Assembly: GCA_964486935.1 (NCBI GenBank)
Contig: CAZAPG010000005.1
Coordinates: forward strand, 62,001 to 126,000
Length of the DNA: 64,000 bases
Source: CAZAPG01 sp964486935
GTDB lineage: Bacteria; Chloroflexota; Anaerolineae; 4572-78; J111
Direction: 5' to 3'
Position numbers and translations under genes: made by a program. Below are positions 32,955 to 42,215 of the stretch, one piece after another (the stretch's first letter is position 1; each line of letters starts with the position of its first letter). A model generated the notes under the pieces. It saw only the letters and a program-made list of their open reading frames with translations, had not been told where the DNA came from and did no database searches.

Positions 32955-33638
32955 CTAATCAGCCTGTTTTTCCTGACCCGGCAGGAGGCTTAACTTCTGA
33001 TAAACCTGCTGGTACTGGGCGGCCAGCTCTTTAAAGTAAATATCAAAATCGCGCCAGTGCTCCAGCATAATGGATTTTTTTTGCTGGAGCATTTCATCTT
33101 CCCTGCCTTTACGCGCGCGCCACAGCGTCCGCAAAATGTGGCGGGTATGGCGCACAACCTGCTCGGCCAACTGGTGCAAGGGGCTGGTTATGGTTGTTTC
33201 CAACACCTCGTCCATGGCCCGGCGGGCAATCTGGGCCGATTCCGGCGTATCCAAATGATGAGCCAGCAGCATGTAGTCAACCAAAAAAGCCCGATGCCAG
33301 TAGTAACTTACGTTATCGGCGGCCTCGTTAACCGTTAGAAAATAGAGCAGCTTGCGCGATAGCCGCTTTAGCAGGCCAATTGTCAATATCAGGGGCAAGG
33401 TTAGACAGGTAGCCCAGCACCCCTTATCGCTCTGGTTGAGGGTGTCTTTGGCAAAATCGGCCAGGGGTAGCCGGCGATATTTGGCAATAGCGCCGGGCAT
33501 GCGCCGCCGAAAGATGGTTTCAAAAACCCAATCCAGCCCGATAATGGGAATTAATACCGACAGCCCGGCCAGCGTGGCGTCGGCGTAAATGGGCCAGGCA
33601 AATTTGGTTGGGGGTTTGGCTGCAAGCTGGTCAGTCAC
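32955..33638 (-). CDS. Membrane-associated hypothetical protein
   Basis: This protein of about 227 residues has two hydrophobic segments (one near residue 20-40, IYADATLAGLSVLIPIIG; one near 80-100, CWATCLTLPLILTIGLL) and a long charged helical C-terminus (~120-227). I recognise no family. The open frame extends upstream through the protease gene, but composition there is that of a shadow frame. The GTG at 33638, eight bases after the protease stop, is the most likely start, though no clear ribosome site precedes it. It probably forms an operon with the protease and selD. Confidence 0.6.
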   Translation of the reverse strand: MTDQLAAKPPTKFAWPIYADATLAGLSVLIPIIGLDWVFETIFRRRMPGAIAKYRRLPLADFAKDTLNQSDKGCWATCLTLPLILTIGLLKRLSRKLLYFLTVNEAADNVSYYWHRAFLVDYMLLAHHLDTPESAQIARRAMDEVLETTITSPLHQLAEQVVRHTRHILRTLWRARKGREDEMLQQKKSIMLEHWRDFDIYFKELAAQYQQVYQKLSLLPGQEKQAD

Positions 33639-33645
33639 AGGTGGT

Positions 33646-34761
33646 TTAATTACCGGATGCTTCGGAGGCGGGGATGGGCACCGACTCGCCGGTGTGGGCG
33701 GCAATCCAGGGAATGAGCAGGCTTTTGGCCGTGGCAGCCGGAATGGCAAAGGCAATGCCTTCGGCAATGCCGCGCTCTTCGCTCTCGCGGATGATGAAGG
33801 TGTTGATGCCCACCACCTTGCCATGGGTGTCAATGAGCGGCCCGCCGGAACTGCCCCGATTGATGGCCGCATCGGTTTGAATCAGGCCGTCGATTACGTA
33901 CTTGTCAATTTCAAGGGCGCGGTTAAGCCCGCTGACGATGCCAAAACTAACCGAACTGGGAAAATCGCCCAGGGGGCTGCCAATGGCGTAAACAACCTGC
34001 CCCGGCCGCACCGGGCGCGCTTCCATCCATTCGATGGTGGGCAGGTCTGCCAGGCTAATTTTTAGCAAGGCCAGGTCTTCGGCGGGATTGGCGGCGACTA
34101 AATCGGCGGGGACTTCGCGGCCATCGGCTAAAATAACGCTCAGGTTGCGGGGGGTATCGACCACGTGGTTATTGGTGGCAATGTATCCCCGAGAGTCAAC
34201 GATGACGCCGGAGCCAACCACGCGCCCTTCGTGAAAGAACGCGCCGGGCGCAAAATTATTACTCTGCTGGTTGATAACCGTGACCACCGAGGGAATTACG
34301 CCGGCAATAACATCTTCAACCGAGAGGGTGGCTACCGGTTGGGGGGTGGCGGTTGGGGTAGCCGTTTGAACCGGTATAGGGGTCGGCGATGGCATAGAGG
34401 TAGGCGTTGGAGTGTTTTGGGCCAGAACCAGCAAGCCGCCGGCGTTGTTGGCCCACAGCATCAGCCCGCCGCCCATCATCCCCCCGATGAGGCCGCCCAC
34501 AATAAAGACAATCCCAATAAATATAAAAAACAGGCAACTATTGGGTGAAAACACCACCCCGCCGCCCCCCTCTGCTGATTGAGCGGCAGCCACAGGCGTA
34601 GCGGGGCGCGCCGGTTTGGCAGTGGCGCTTGTTTCATTTTCTTCAATGACCGAAGGGCCGTGAGTGCTGGCATGTCTGGCCCTGGCAATGCTAATAGGGG
34701 TAAAAATCAAAGCGTCTTTGTCGTCTTTGCGCGGTTTGGCTGATTCAACTGGTTCGGTCAT
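33646..34761 (-). CDS. Membrane-anchored HtrA/trypsin-like serine protease without PDZ domain
   Basis: This 371-residue protein has a disordered cytoplasmic N-terminus (~75 residues), one membrane helix (~75-112), a Pro/Thr linker (TPTPTSMPSPTPIPVQTATP) and an extracytoplasmic trypsin-like domain. The catalytic triad is visible: His in IATNNHVVD, Asp in NPAEDLALLKI, Ser in INRGSSGGPLID (most HtrA proteins have GNSGGP). The usual C-terminal PDZ domain is missing; the protein ends soon after the protease domain. It lies two bases after selD on the same strand. A role in envelope protein quality control or cleavage of surface proteins is inferred. Confidence 0.88.
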   Translation of the reverse strand: MTEPVESAKPRKDDKDALIFTPISIARARHASTHGPSVIEENETSATAKPARPATPVAAAQSAEGGGGVVFSPNSCLFFIFIGIVFIVGGLIGGMMGGGLMLWANNAGGLLVLAQNTPTPTSMPSPTPIPVQTATPTATPQPVATLSVEDVIAGVIPSVVTVINQQSNNFAPGAFFHEGRVVGSGVIVDSRGYIATNNHVVDTPRNLSVILADGREVPADLVAANPAEDLALLKISLADLPTIEWMEARPVRPGQVVYAIGSPLGDFPSSVSFGIVSGLNRALEIDKYVIDGLIQTDAAINRGSSGGPLIDTHGKVVGINTFIIRESEERGIAEGIAFAIPAATAKSLLIPWIAAHTGESVPIPASEASGN

Positions 34762-34762
34762 T

Positions 34763-35815
34763 TTAAGGCAATACCTCTATCCCACTCCCATGAGTAACCT
34801 GGCCTACTATCCAGTTGGCTTGCCGGTGTTGGGCGCAGGCGCTTTGAAAGTCGGCCAGACGGTCTGGCGGCACGGCCAGCAGCAATCCTCCCGAAGTTTG
34901 AGGGTCCCATAAAATCATTTGTTGGGCGTCCGAAAGGCTGGCCGCAAAAGTTACATCTTTGGCAAAATAAAGCTTGTTGTTGGCCGCTCCCCCCGGAAAT
35001 ACAAATTCGGCGGCGTAGCCGGCGACGCCATCCAGCAGGGGTATCTGGTTCATTTCAAACACAAATTTGCAACCCGCCGCCTGGGCCATTTCCATACCAT
35101 GCCCCAGCAGCCCAAAACCGGTGATATCGGTAACGGCTTTAATGCCGCCTGCGGCCTGGGCCGCCTGAGCCGCGGCTCGATTGAGTTGCTTCATGGATTG
35201 CACCATCAGGGCCACGTGGCCGGCATTGGCAATGTTACGTTTAAGCGCGGTGCTGATAGTACCGGTACCCAGTGGTTTGGTCAATACCAGCAGGTCGCCG
35301 GGGTTGGCCCCGCCTTTAATGAAAAATTTTTGGGGATGAACCAGCCCGGTCACAGCCAGGCCGTATTTTGGCTCGTCATCGGTAACGGTGTGGCCGCCGG
35401 CAATAACCGCCCCGGCCTCGATAACTTTTTCTGCGCCGCCGCGCAAAATCTCGGAGATGATGGCTGGAGCCATACTTTCGGGGAACGCGCCCACATTCAA
35501 GGCAAAGGCCACTTCGCCGCCCATGGCGTAAACATCGCTCAGGGCGTTGGCCGCGGCGATAGCGCCATAATCATAAGGGTCATCCACCACCGGCGTAAAA
35601 AAGTCGATGGTGTTGATAATGGCCTGTTCGCTATTCAGTTGGTAGATAGCCGCATCATCGGCCACGCCAAGCCCCACCAGCAGCTGGGAGTGACCGTTAT
35701 GGCTAAATAGATTTTGCAAAGGGCGCAGCACCTGCGCCAGAGCCTCGGGGGCCATTTTGCTGGCTCAACCGGCGCATTTAGCCATTGCGGTCAGCTTTAT
35801 CTGCTCGCGTGTCAC
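34763..35815 (-). CDS. selD: Selenophosphate synthetase, itself a selenoprotein (in-frame TGA at codon 17)
   Basis: SelD makes selenophosphate from selenide and ATP for selenocysteine and selenouridine synthesis. The uninterrupted frame from ATG 35755 lacks the catalytic N-terminus. Upstream and in frame, from GTG 35815 with GAGGAG six bases before it, the protein reads VTREQIKLTAMAKCAGUASK, where U is TGA at 35767-35765. This aligns with E. coli SelD, whose essential Cys17 and Lys20 correspond to U17 and K20. Later motifs fit the family: DDAAIYQL, TIDFFTPVVDDPYDYG, ALSDVYAMGG, GGHTV, TDITGFGLLGH, DPQTSGGLL. Total 350 residues, a normal length. Likely co-transcribed with the protease gene, whose start lies a base after its stop. 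Confidence 0.9.
35736..35767 (-). promoter_or_regulatory. Possible SECIS hairpin of selD
   Basis: Directly after the TGA the RNA can pair GCCAG (35764-35760) with CUGGC (35740-35736), with GCC/GGC pairing inside. Bacterial SECIS elements sit at this position, but the consensus is loose and I cannot score it. Confidence 0.4.
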
Positions 35816-35972
35816 GGCAGTCTCCTCAAATTAAATAGAAATTTAACAAAATACCCACACCTTATTTTACCCCAATCCGGCCTTATGGCAAGCGATGTTA
35901 AATTAAAAGTATCTTCTTGAAAATTAGGGTGATGAAATATTTATTTACTTTTCTCATTAAATGAAATAAATG

Positions 35973-36001
35973 TTGCATATATTTTTGCAGTGTGCTATAC
36001 T
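35973..36001 (+). promoter_or_regulatory. Promoter of the rpiR-opine dehydrogenase-mutase locus
   Basis: TTGCAT (35973-35978), a 17-base spacer and TATACT (35996-36001) precede the regulator gene. Start of transcription near 36008 leaves a leader of about 17 bases. Confidence 0.7.
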
Positions 36002-36024
36002 GTGACACATTCCTGACGACGGCG

Positions 36025-36894
36025 ATGACTATGGCAGCCAGCGAAACCGTTAAAGACAAAATTCTCTCTCTTTTTGACACCCTCTCCCCCAAACAACGCC
36101 AACTGGCCCGTTTCTTTGTGGATAATGAGGATATCGTAGCCTTCGCCTCGGCCAACGACATTGCCGAACGAGCCGGCGCGAGCGCGGCTACGGTGGTGCG
36201 TTTTTGCCGCGCCCTGGGCTACGAAGGCTTTACCGATTTACAGGCGGCCATTCGCACCCGCTTTCCCCAATACCGCACCATGGTCCAAAAAATGGCCGAC
36301 CGCATGGCCAACGGCGGCCTGGCCGAAAATCTGCCCCAGCGGGTAGCTCAAGCCAACACCCAAAACATTCAAGAATCCCTTCATCAAATCTCTAACGAAA
36401 CTTTACTGGCCGCGGTTGAGGCTATTATTCAGGCCAGACACATCCGCATCTTTGCCAGCGGCCTGTCCGCCGCCGCCGCCGTGCTGGCCGAGCACACCCT
36501 CATTTCGCTGGGCCTCTCGGCGCGAGCCTGCCTCAATGGCCGGACCAGCCAGGCTCTGGAAATCTCGTTGCTCACCAACCAGGATGTCATCATCGTCATC
36601 AGTATTTGGCGCTACCTGCGTGATACCATTGACGCGGCCAAAGCCGCCCATGCTATCGGCGCAACCTGCATTGCCCTGACCGACAGCCCGGTGTCCCCTA
36701 CCGCCGCCATTGCCGACCACATTTTTGTGGCCGCCACCGAAGGCGCGGCCCACAGCCGGTCGTTGAGCGGCATCCTGTCCATTGTAGATTTACTCGGCGC
36801 GGCCATTGCCGCCAAACAACCGGAAAAGAGCATGGAGGCTCTGCAACGCATCGACCGGCTGTATCGCCAAAACGGAATGTTACTGAGCGAATAA
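36025..36894 (+). CDS. RpiR-family transcriptional regulator (HTH + SIS)
   Basis: This ~289-residue regulator has an N-terminal RpiR-type helix-turn-helix (ANDIAERAGASAATVVRFCRALGYEGFTDLQAAIR) and a C-terminal SIS domain (~125-265: HIRIFASGLSAAAAVLAEHTL, then DVIIVISIWRYLRDT), which in this family binds phosphosugars or other small effectors. The start is uncertain between ATG 36025 and 36031; an upstream GTG at 35992 is excluded because it overlaps the -10 box. The stop TAA overlaps the ATG of the opine dehydrogenase (TAATG), so both are translated together. It probably controls the catabolic genes downstream. Confidence 0.88.
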   Translation: MTMAASETVKDKILSLFDTLSPKQRQLARFFVDNEDIVAFASANDIAERAGASAATVVRFCRALGYEGFTDLQAAIRTRFPQYRTMVQKMADRMANGGLAENLPQRVAQANTQNIQESLHQISNETLLAAVEAIIQARHIRIFASGLSAAAAVLAEHTLISLGLSARACLNGRTSQALEISLLTNQDVIIVISIWRYLRDTIDAAKAAHAIGATCIALTDSPVSPTAAIADHIFVAATEGAAHSRSLSGILSIVDLLGAAIAAKQPEKSMEALQRIDRLYRQNGMLLSE

Positions 36895-38069
36895 TGATGC
36901 CAAAGTTGACCATTTGCGGCGGCGGAAACGCGGCCCACGTATTGCTGGCCCTGGCTGCCGCCGCCGGCTGGCAGGTTGATATTTTTGCGCCGCTGGGCAA
37001 TGAGACCGAACGGTTAACAGCCGGTGATGGCGTGTCGGCCAAATTTAGCCATAAGACTATTTTTGGGCGCGCGCGCCGTATCAGCGCCAACCCGGCCCAG
37101 GTCATCCCCGGCTCAGAGTTGGTGCTCCTGGCTCTACCCGCCTTTGCTCATGGCGACATCCTGACCGCCATCGCGCCTTACCTTGAGCCGGCTGCGGCGG
37201 TCGGCGCGCTGCCGGCCCGCAGCGGTTTTGACTATCAGGTGCGGGACATTCTGCGCCCGGAAAAACCGTCGCTCCAGATATTCGGGCTGCAAACCTTACC
37301 CTGGGCCTGCCGCATTACGGAATACGGCCAGTCGGTGGAGGTTCTGGGCGCCAAAGCGGCGGTCGATATGGCTGTTTTTCCACCCCACACAGCCTCGGGG
37401 TTGGCGGAAAAATTAACAACGCTGCTGGGGTTGCTGGTCACGCCGGTTCGCTCATTTTTGACTCTGACCCTGGCCAATACTGGCCAGTTGATTCACCCCG
37501 GCATCATGTACGGCCTGGGCCGGGGCAAAGAAGAGGCCGTTTTCAGCGCCGCCGAAATCCCGCTTTTTTACCAGGGGGTTGACCCGCCGACGGCCGACCT
37601 GTTGCAAGCCATGAGCGACGAAGTGCAGGCCATCAGCCGGAGCGTTGCCGCCCAATCAGCCGATGTTGACCCGGAGCAGGTGGTTTCGCTCTACAACTGG
37701 CTGTTGCGGGCTTACCCCAACCAGATTGACGACAGCAGCAGTTTGCGGCTGGCCCTCACCACCAATCGAGCCTATGCCGGCCTGCGGCTGCCCACCCGGC
37801 CCGCCGGCCCCAACACCTTTGCCATCGACTTCACCGCCCGCTACCTGTCCGAAGATGTTCCCTTTGGGCTGGTGGTGCTGCGCGGCATCGCCGAAATTGC
37901 CGGGGTGCAGACTCCCGCCATTGACCGGGTGATTACCTGGGCGCAGGAACGGCTGCAAAAAGAGTATCTGGTCAACGGCCAACTGGCCGGGGCGCACCTG
38001 TCGGAAACTCGCGCTCCGCAAGTCTATAACATTCTGGATTTTGGATTTAAGAAGTCCTCAAAAAATTGA
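36894..38069 (+). CDS. Opine-type (octopine/nopaline) NAD(P) dehydrogenase
   Basis: This 391-residue protein fits the octopine/nopaline dehydrogenase family, which reversibly joins an amino acid and a 2-keto acid through a secondary amine. The dinucleotide-binding loop ICGGGNAAHVLLAL is at residues 7-20, and VLLALPAFAHGDILTAIAPYL forms the next Rossmann strand. The C-terminal all-helical domain (~190-360) contains NTGQLIHPGIMYGLG, whose His corresponds to the catalytic His of the family. In this setting cleavage of an imported opine-like conjugate is plausible. It overlaps the RpiR stop and lies 29 bases before the mutase. Confidence 0.85.
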   Translation: MMPKLTICGGGNAAHVLLALAAAAGWQVDIFAPLGNETERLTAGDGVSAKFSHKTIFGRARRISANPAQVIPGSELVLLALPAFAHGDILTAIAPYLEPAAAVGALPARSGFDYQVRDILRPEKPSLQIFGLQTLPWACRITEYGQSVEVLGAKAAVDMAVFPPHTASGLAEKLTTLLGLLVTPVRSFLTLTLANTGQLIHPGIMYGLGRGKEEAVFSAAEIPLFYQGVDPPTADLLQAMSDEVQAISRSVAAQSADVDPEQVVSLYNWLLRAYPNQIDDSSSLRLALTTNRAYAGLRLPTRPAGPNTFAIDFTARYLSEDVPFGLVVLRGIAEIAGVQTPAIDRVITWAQERLQKEYLVNGQLAGAHLSETRAPQVYNILDFGFKKSSKN

Positions 38070-38098
38070 CAGACAAACAGAGGAGGTAACTAAAAACT

Positions 38099-41000
38099 AT
38101 GCCAAAAGCCAAGGATTTTCCCGCCGAAGGCCCAAAACGCCGGGTGATGGTCGGCGCGATTGGCGCGTGTGTGCACAATCTGGGGGTCGAAGGATTTGCC
38201 GACTGGATGGAAGACCGGGGGCAGGGCTACATTAGCGTAAAGCTTGGCCCGGCGGTGCCCATTCCCGAAGTCATCAACAAAATCCGCGAGGCCCGCCCGG
38301 AGGTGGTCGGCATCTCCATGCGGCTGGGCGACCTGCACGTGGACAAGCTCATCGGCGAGTTCGTCGAGCTGGCCACCCAATACGGCCTGCACCCCGATGA
38401 CAGCGGCATCCGTTACGCCTTCAGCGGCCTGCGCCCGGCGGCCAACGTGGTGCGGGCAATGACCGGCGCGCCCCTGGAGCCGGACGAGTTTACCCCGGTT
38501 GAAGAGCGTCACTTTGATTTGGAACAGGTGGCCCGCGACTATGCCCGCAAAGAGCATTTCTGGCACTTTTTTGAACTGGTGGCCGACGATTATATTACAA
38601 TGGAGGAGTTAGAAGATTTTGCCGAAGGCCGCATCCAGCAAAAACATGTCCAGCAAATTGAGTGGTCCGACTACCTGGTGGAGCGCATCCAGCAGGTGCG
38701 CCAACTGGAAGACCGGCCCATCATCCGGGCGCACATTGGTATTGCCGCCGAAACCATCGAGCCAACCATCAAGGCCATCGAAAAGCTGGCCGACGCCCAC
38801 GCCTTTGAAATCGTCTCGCTGGCCCCGGACCAGCCCTCGCAGGAGATGCTGGCCAAATTCATTCGCGGCGAGGAAGACCCCGACAAATATCTGCGCGGGC
38901 AGGGCGGCGCGCCTATCCGCACTGTAGAGGATTTGCAGCGCCTCAAAGCCGCCACCCGGCGCGGCAACTTCCCCATGACCCGCATCTACACCGGCACCGA
39001 CGAACTGGTCACGCTGGCCGAACTGTGGGAAAAGCATCTCAATATGTGCTTCCCGGCGGTGCCCATTTTTTACTACAACGAGCTGGACGGGCGCGGCCCC
39101 ATCTCCATCCGCGATAGCTTCACCGAGCACTACCACACCATCCGCTGGTGGGCCGAGCAGGGTAAGCCGCTGGAAATCAACGACCCGCACCAGTGGGGCC
39201 TGCGCTACGCCTCCGATGATATGCAGGTGACTGACCACGTGCTGGTCGGCATTATTGCTCTGAAAATGGGCATCAAGCATTACGTGATGCAGATGATGTT
39301 TGAGCTGCCGCCGGAAATCAGCGCCCTGGATGACCTGGCCAAAATGAAGGCCGCCTACGAACTGATTGAGCCGTTGACTCGCCACTACGATTTCAACATC
39401 ATCCGCGAGACCCGCTCCGGCCTGCCCAGCTTTCCGCCCAACCTGTACCAGGCCAAGGGCCACCTGGCTTTTGGCATCTACACCCAGCTTTACATGGAGC
39501 CGGACATCCTGCATGTTGTCTCCTTCCCGGAGGCGCACCACGAGGCCAAGGCCGAAGATATCATCGAGTCGTGCGAGCTGGTCAAACAGGTCTGCTGGGA
39601 TTTCAAAAAGGGCCACGTGCCCGATATCTGGGCCGACCCGGTGCTGAGGGCGCGCAAGCGGGAGTTAAAAGAAGGGGCGATGTACAACGTGCTGCACGGC
39701 GCGCTGCTGGGCGGCTATCGCGGCCCGGTGACGGTGGAGAACTTTTGGGAGTGGGCCAAAGAGCCGGACGAAGACCCGGAGCGCAACTTTGAAACGATGC
39801 TGCTCTCCTTTGTGGAAGAGAGCAACTACCGCACCGGCGCCTGCGGCCTCATCAGCCCCGACACGATGGATTTGGGGCTGCAAACCGGCCTCTACCAGGC
39901 CCCCCACATCACCGTTATTGACCGCCGCTACGAGCTGTCCGGGGCCTGCCGCACCAAGGTGGTGGACGGCATGTGCCGCGCCGATGAAATTTACGGGGTA
40001 AAAGTCAACAACGAGTTTGAGCGGGTGGATATGGTGCGCCGCCGCTTCCCCTGGTATTTTGACGAGAATATTCAGCGCGCCGATGACAAGTCGTACATTA
40101 CCGATGAGGTAGAGCCAATTGACGACGCCGTGGTGATGGAGGCCCGTAACCGGCTGGGTCTGCGCGCCCGCGACCTGGACAAACTCAAGGCGCTGGTGGT
40201 TGATTTTGGCAGCACCTTTACCAAAATTGGCCTGTTCGACGCCCGGACCGAGGAATTCAGTTTGCGCTACGTGCCCACCACCCCCGACGACATCCGCGTT
40301 GGCCTGGCCAATGGGCTGGACGTGCTGCCCGAATGTGAAGCGCGGGGCGACTGGCAACCGCTGGAACAGGCCATGAGCCAATACGACGCGCGGCTGCCCT
40401 GCTCCAGCGCCAAAGGCGGCCTGAAGATGGTGACGGTCAGTCTGGTCAAAGCCGAAAGCGGCTTTGCCGCCGACCTGGCCGCGCTCACTGCCGGGGCCAA
40501 GCTGCTCAACAGCTACGATGGCAAACTTGCCCCGGAGCAGGCCCGCCGGATTTATCAGGAGGACCAGCCGGAAATCATTCTGCTGGCCGGCGGGGTAGAC
40601 CGGGGCGGCGATACCGAAACCCAACTGCACAACGCCCGCCTGCTGGCCGAACACGCCCGATACGCCACCTACACCGATTACGGCGTGCCGGTGATTTACG
40701 CCGGCAACCAGGATTGCCGGGCCGAAATCGAGCGCATCTTCAAAGTCAACAACGTGGATATCCGCCTGACCGAAAATGTGATGCCCGAAGTCAATCACTT
40801 TCAGATTGAGGTGGTCAACGAGGTTATCCGCGAGTTGTTCCAAACCGTCATCATCCGGGGCAAAGGCTTTGACGTGGTTGAGGAGTACATGAGCGACAAG
40901 TTCATCCCCACGCCACGAGCCGCCTTCCGGGGCATCAACCTGCTGGCCAAAGGCTTTGGCGACCAGCCGGGCCTGGGCAATATTATGGCCCTGGATATCG

Positions 41001-41785
41001 GCGGGGCCACCACCGATTTTTACTCTAACGTGCTCGACAACCCGCTGTATGTTTACCCCGGCAGCGATAACACCAAACGGCTCAAGCGCACCATCTTGAA
41101 AACGCCCAACACCCCGCTGGCCTATCGCCGGGTTGAGGGCAAGTACGGCCTCAGTTACAACGCCGAAAATGTCAAAGAGATACCCCGTTTTCAAAGCGGC
41201 AGTATGCTCCGCGACCTCAACCACTTTCTGACCGAGCAGTTCCCGAATCACACCCCGGACCCCAACGACCAGTTCAGCCAATTTGTCAGCCAGACAAGCT
41301 GGGGTTTGAGCGTTGACCTGGATGGCTACCTCAGTTGGGTTTCGGCTAACCCGCTGCAAATGCCCCAATCCCGGCTGGAAAACGCGGCCCGCTCCTTTTT
41401 AGCCAGCGAGATTATGGCCATCGCTACCCAACGCAACCTGGGCTACGTAGAGGAAACCGAAACCTACTTTATGCAGTACGGCGTCAATTTCTTCAACCAG
41501 CCGGTCACCACGCTGCTCATCGGCGGCACTATCTACCACAAAATGAAAAGCGGCAACCCCGACCTGCTCACCGACCTGGGCCTGATTGCGGGCGGCGCGC
41601 AATATAACCCCAACCAATCCAACGTGCTGCGCCCCAACGGGCCGGTATTGTTGGACGCCTCGTATCTGGTTTCTATTTTGGGCGGGCTGTATGGCCGCCT
41701 CGACCCGGAGCGCGCCCTGCGGGTGATGCGCCGCGAACTGGTTCCGCTGGATGTGGCCGAAAAACCGGTCGCCGCGCCGGCGTAA
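38099..41785 (+). CDS. Three-part B12 mutase: B12-binding (GlmS-like) + GlmE-like barrel + MutL/GlmL reactivase fusion
   Basis: This 1228-residue cytoplasmic protein appears to hold a whole glutamate-mutase-type system. Residues ~14-125 resemble the B12-binding GlmS subunit (VMVGAIGACVHNLGVEGF, VVGISMRLGD), but the DxHxxG motif reads CVHNLG (24-29): the axial His26 is kept, the Asp is Cys. Residues ~190-660 look like the GlmE TIM barrel. Residues ~697-1215 are MutL/GlmL, an ASKHA ATPase that repairs inactivated mutase: VVDFGSTFTKIGLFD, IILLAGGVDRGGDTE, ALDIGGATTDFYS. Activity as a carbon-skeleton mutase is inferred; the substrate is unknown. AGGAGGT precedes the ATG by 11 bases. Part of the RpiR-opine dehydrogenase unit. 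Confidence 0.78.
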   Translation: MPKAKDFPAEGPKRRVMVGAIGACVHNLGVEGFADWMEDRGQGYISVKLGPAVPIPEVINKIREARPEVVGISMRLGDLHVDKLIGEFVELATQYGLHPDDSGIRYAFSGLRPAANVVRAMTGAPLEPDEFTPVEERHFDLEQVARDYARKEHFWHFFELVADDYITMEELEDFAEGRIQQKHVQQIEWSDYLVERIQQVRQLEDRPIIRAHIGIAAETIEPTIKAIEKLADAHAFEIVSLAPDQPSQEMLAKFIRGEEDPDKYLRGQGGAPIRTVEDLQRLKAATRRGNFPMTRIYTGTDELVTLAELWEKHLNMCFPAVPIFYYNELDGRGPISIRDSFTEHYHTIRWWAEQGKPLEINDPHQWGLRYASDDMQVTDHVLVGIIALKMGIKHYVMQMMFELPPEISALDDLAKMKAAYELIEPLTRHYDFNIIRETRSGLPSFPPNLYQAKGHLAFGIYTQLYMEPDILHVVSFPEAHHEAKAEDIIESCELVKQVCWDFKKGHVPDIWADPVLRARKRELKEGAMYNVLHGALLGGYRGPVTVENFWEWAKEPDEDPERNFETMLLSFVEESNYRTGACGLISPDTMDLGLQTGLYQAPHITVIDRRYELSGACRTKVVDGMCRADEIYGVKVNNEFERVDMVRRRFPWYFDENIQRADDKSYITDEVEPIDDAVVMEARNRLGLRARDLDKLKALVVDFGSTFTKIGLFDARTEEFSLRYVPTTPDDIRVGLANGLDVLPECEARGDWQPLEQAMSQYDARLPCSSAKGGLKMVTVSLVKAESGFAADLAALTAGAKLLNSYDGKLAPEQARRIYQEDQPEIILLAGGVDRGGDTETQLHNARLLAEHARYATYTDYGVPVIYAGNQDCRAEIERIFKVNNVDIRLTENVMPEVNHFQIEVVNEVIRELFQTVIIRGKGFDVVEEYMSDKFIPTPRAAFRGINLLAKGFGDQPGLGNIMALDIGGATTDFYSNVLDNPLYVYPGSDNTKRLKRTILKTPNTPLAYRRVEGKYGLSYNAENVKEIPRFQSGSMLRDLNHFLTEQFPNHTPDPNDQFSQFVSQTSWGLSVDLDGYLSWVSANPLQMPQSRLENAARSFLASEIMAIATQRNLGYVEETETYFMQYGVNFFNQPVTTLLIGGTIYHKMKSGNPDLLTDLGLIAGGAQYNPNQSNVLRPNGPVLLDASYLVSILGGLYGRLDPERALRVMRRELVPLDVAEKPVAAPA

Positions 41786-42215
41786 GGGTAGAGTTGTAAA
41801 TGGCAATTGGTAATTCGGGATGTAGCCTTGCCAAATCTTATATCACAAAGGGGGTGGTTGACAACCTGTGCCAAAATCTGTCTCAAGTTAATTAATCCTG
41901 ATCAATTGTCCGTGGTTGTGGAAAATGGTATACGTCGGTTGCAAGCAACGGACGAATGACCGCAAAGCGTGACGATGGACGAATGTTGCTAAAATGGCGC
42001 TATTCGTCATTCGTTTTTGGTCCTTCGTCCGGCGCTTGATATGGTTCTATTCAAACTATCAGATACAAGAATACGCTAATTACCATTTGCCAATACCCCA
42101 CAACTCAAAAACGGACAATCACCCAAGACGCAACTTTATCCCCTGGCGGTAATGTTGCCCGTCGCCCACCGATTAAATTTGATCAATGATGCTCAATTAT
42201 GTTAGGAGGAGGATT
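41786..42215. repeat. Noncoding gap of 430 bases with degenerate palindromic repeats
   Basis: No gene is visible. GACGAATGACCGCAAAGCG (41951-41969) matches in reverse complement the repeat in the glycosyltransferase gene at 16882-16900; ATTCGTCATTCG and CTTCGTCCG form its loose inverted partners up to 42033. GGCAATTGGTAATT (41804) and TTACCATTTGCCAAT (42079) are a second loose pair. I see no good promoter. AGGAGGAGG just before 42216 is the ribosome site of the binding protein. Confidence 0.55.

Noticed and set aside
33639..33872. N-terminal extension of the hypothetical membrane protein into the protease gene
   Set aside because: The region is out of frame with the conserved protease C-terminus and reads as a low-complexity Pro/Ser shadow.
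39665..41368. Open frame of 567 codons antisense to the mutase fusion
   Set aside because: The plus-strand reading is clearly MutL; the minus-strand product is a His/Gly/Val-rich shadow with no motif or ribosome site.
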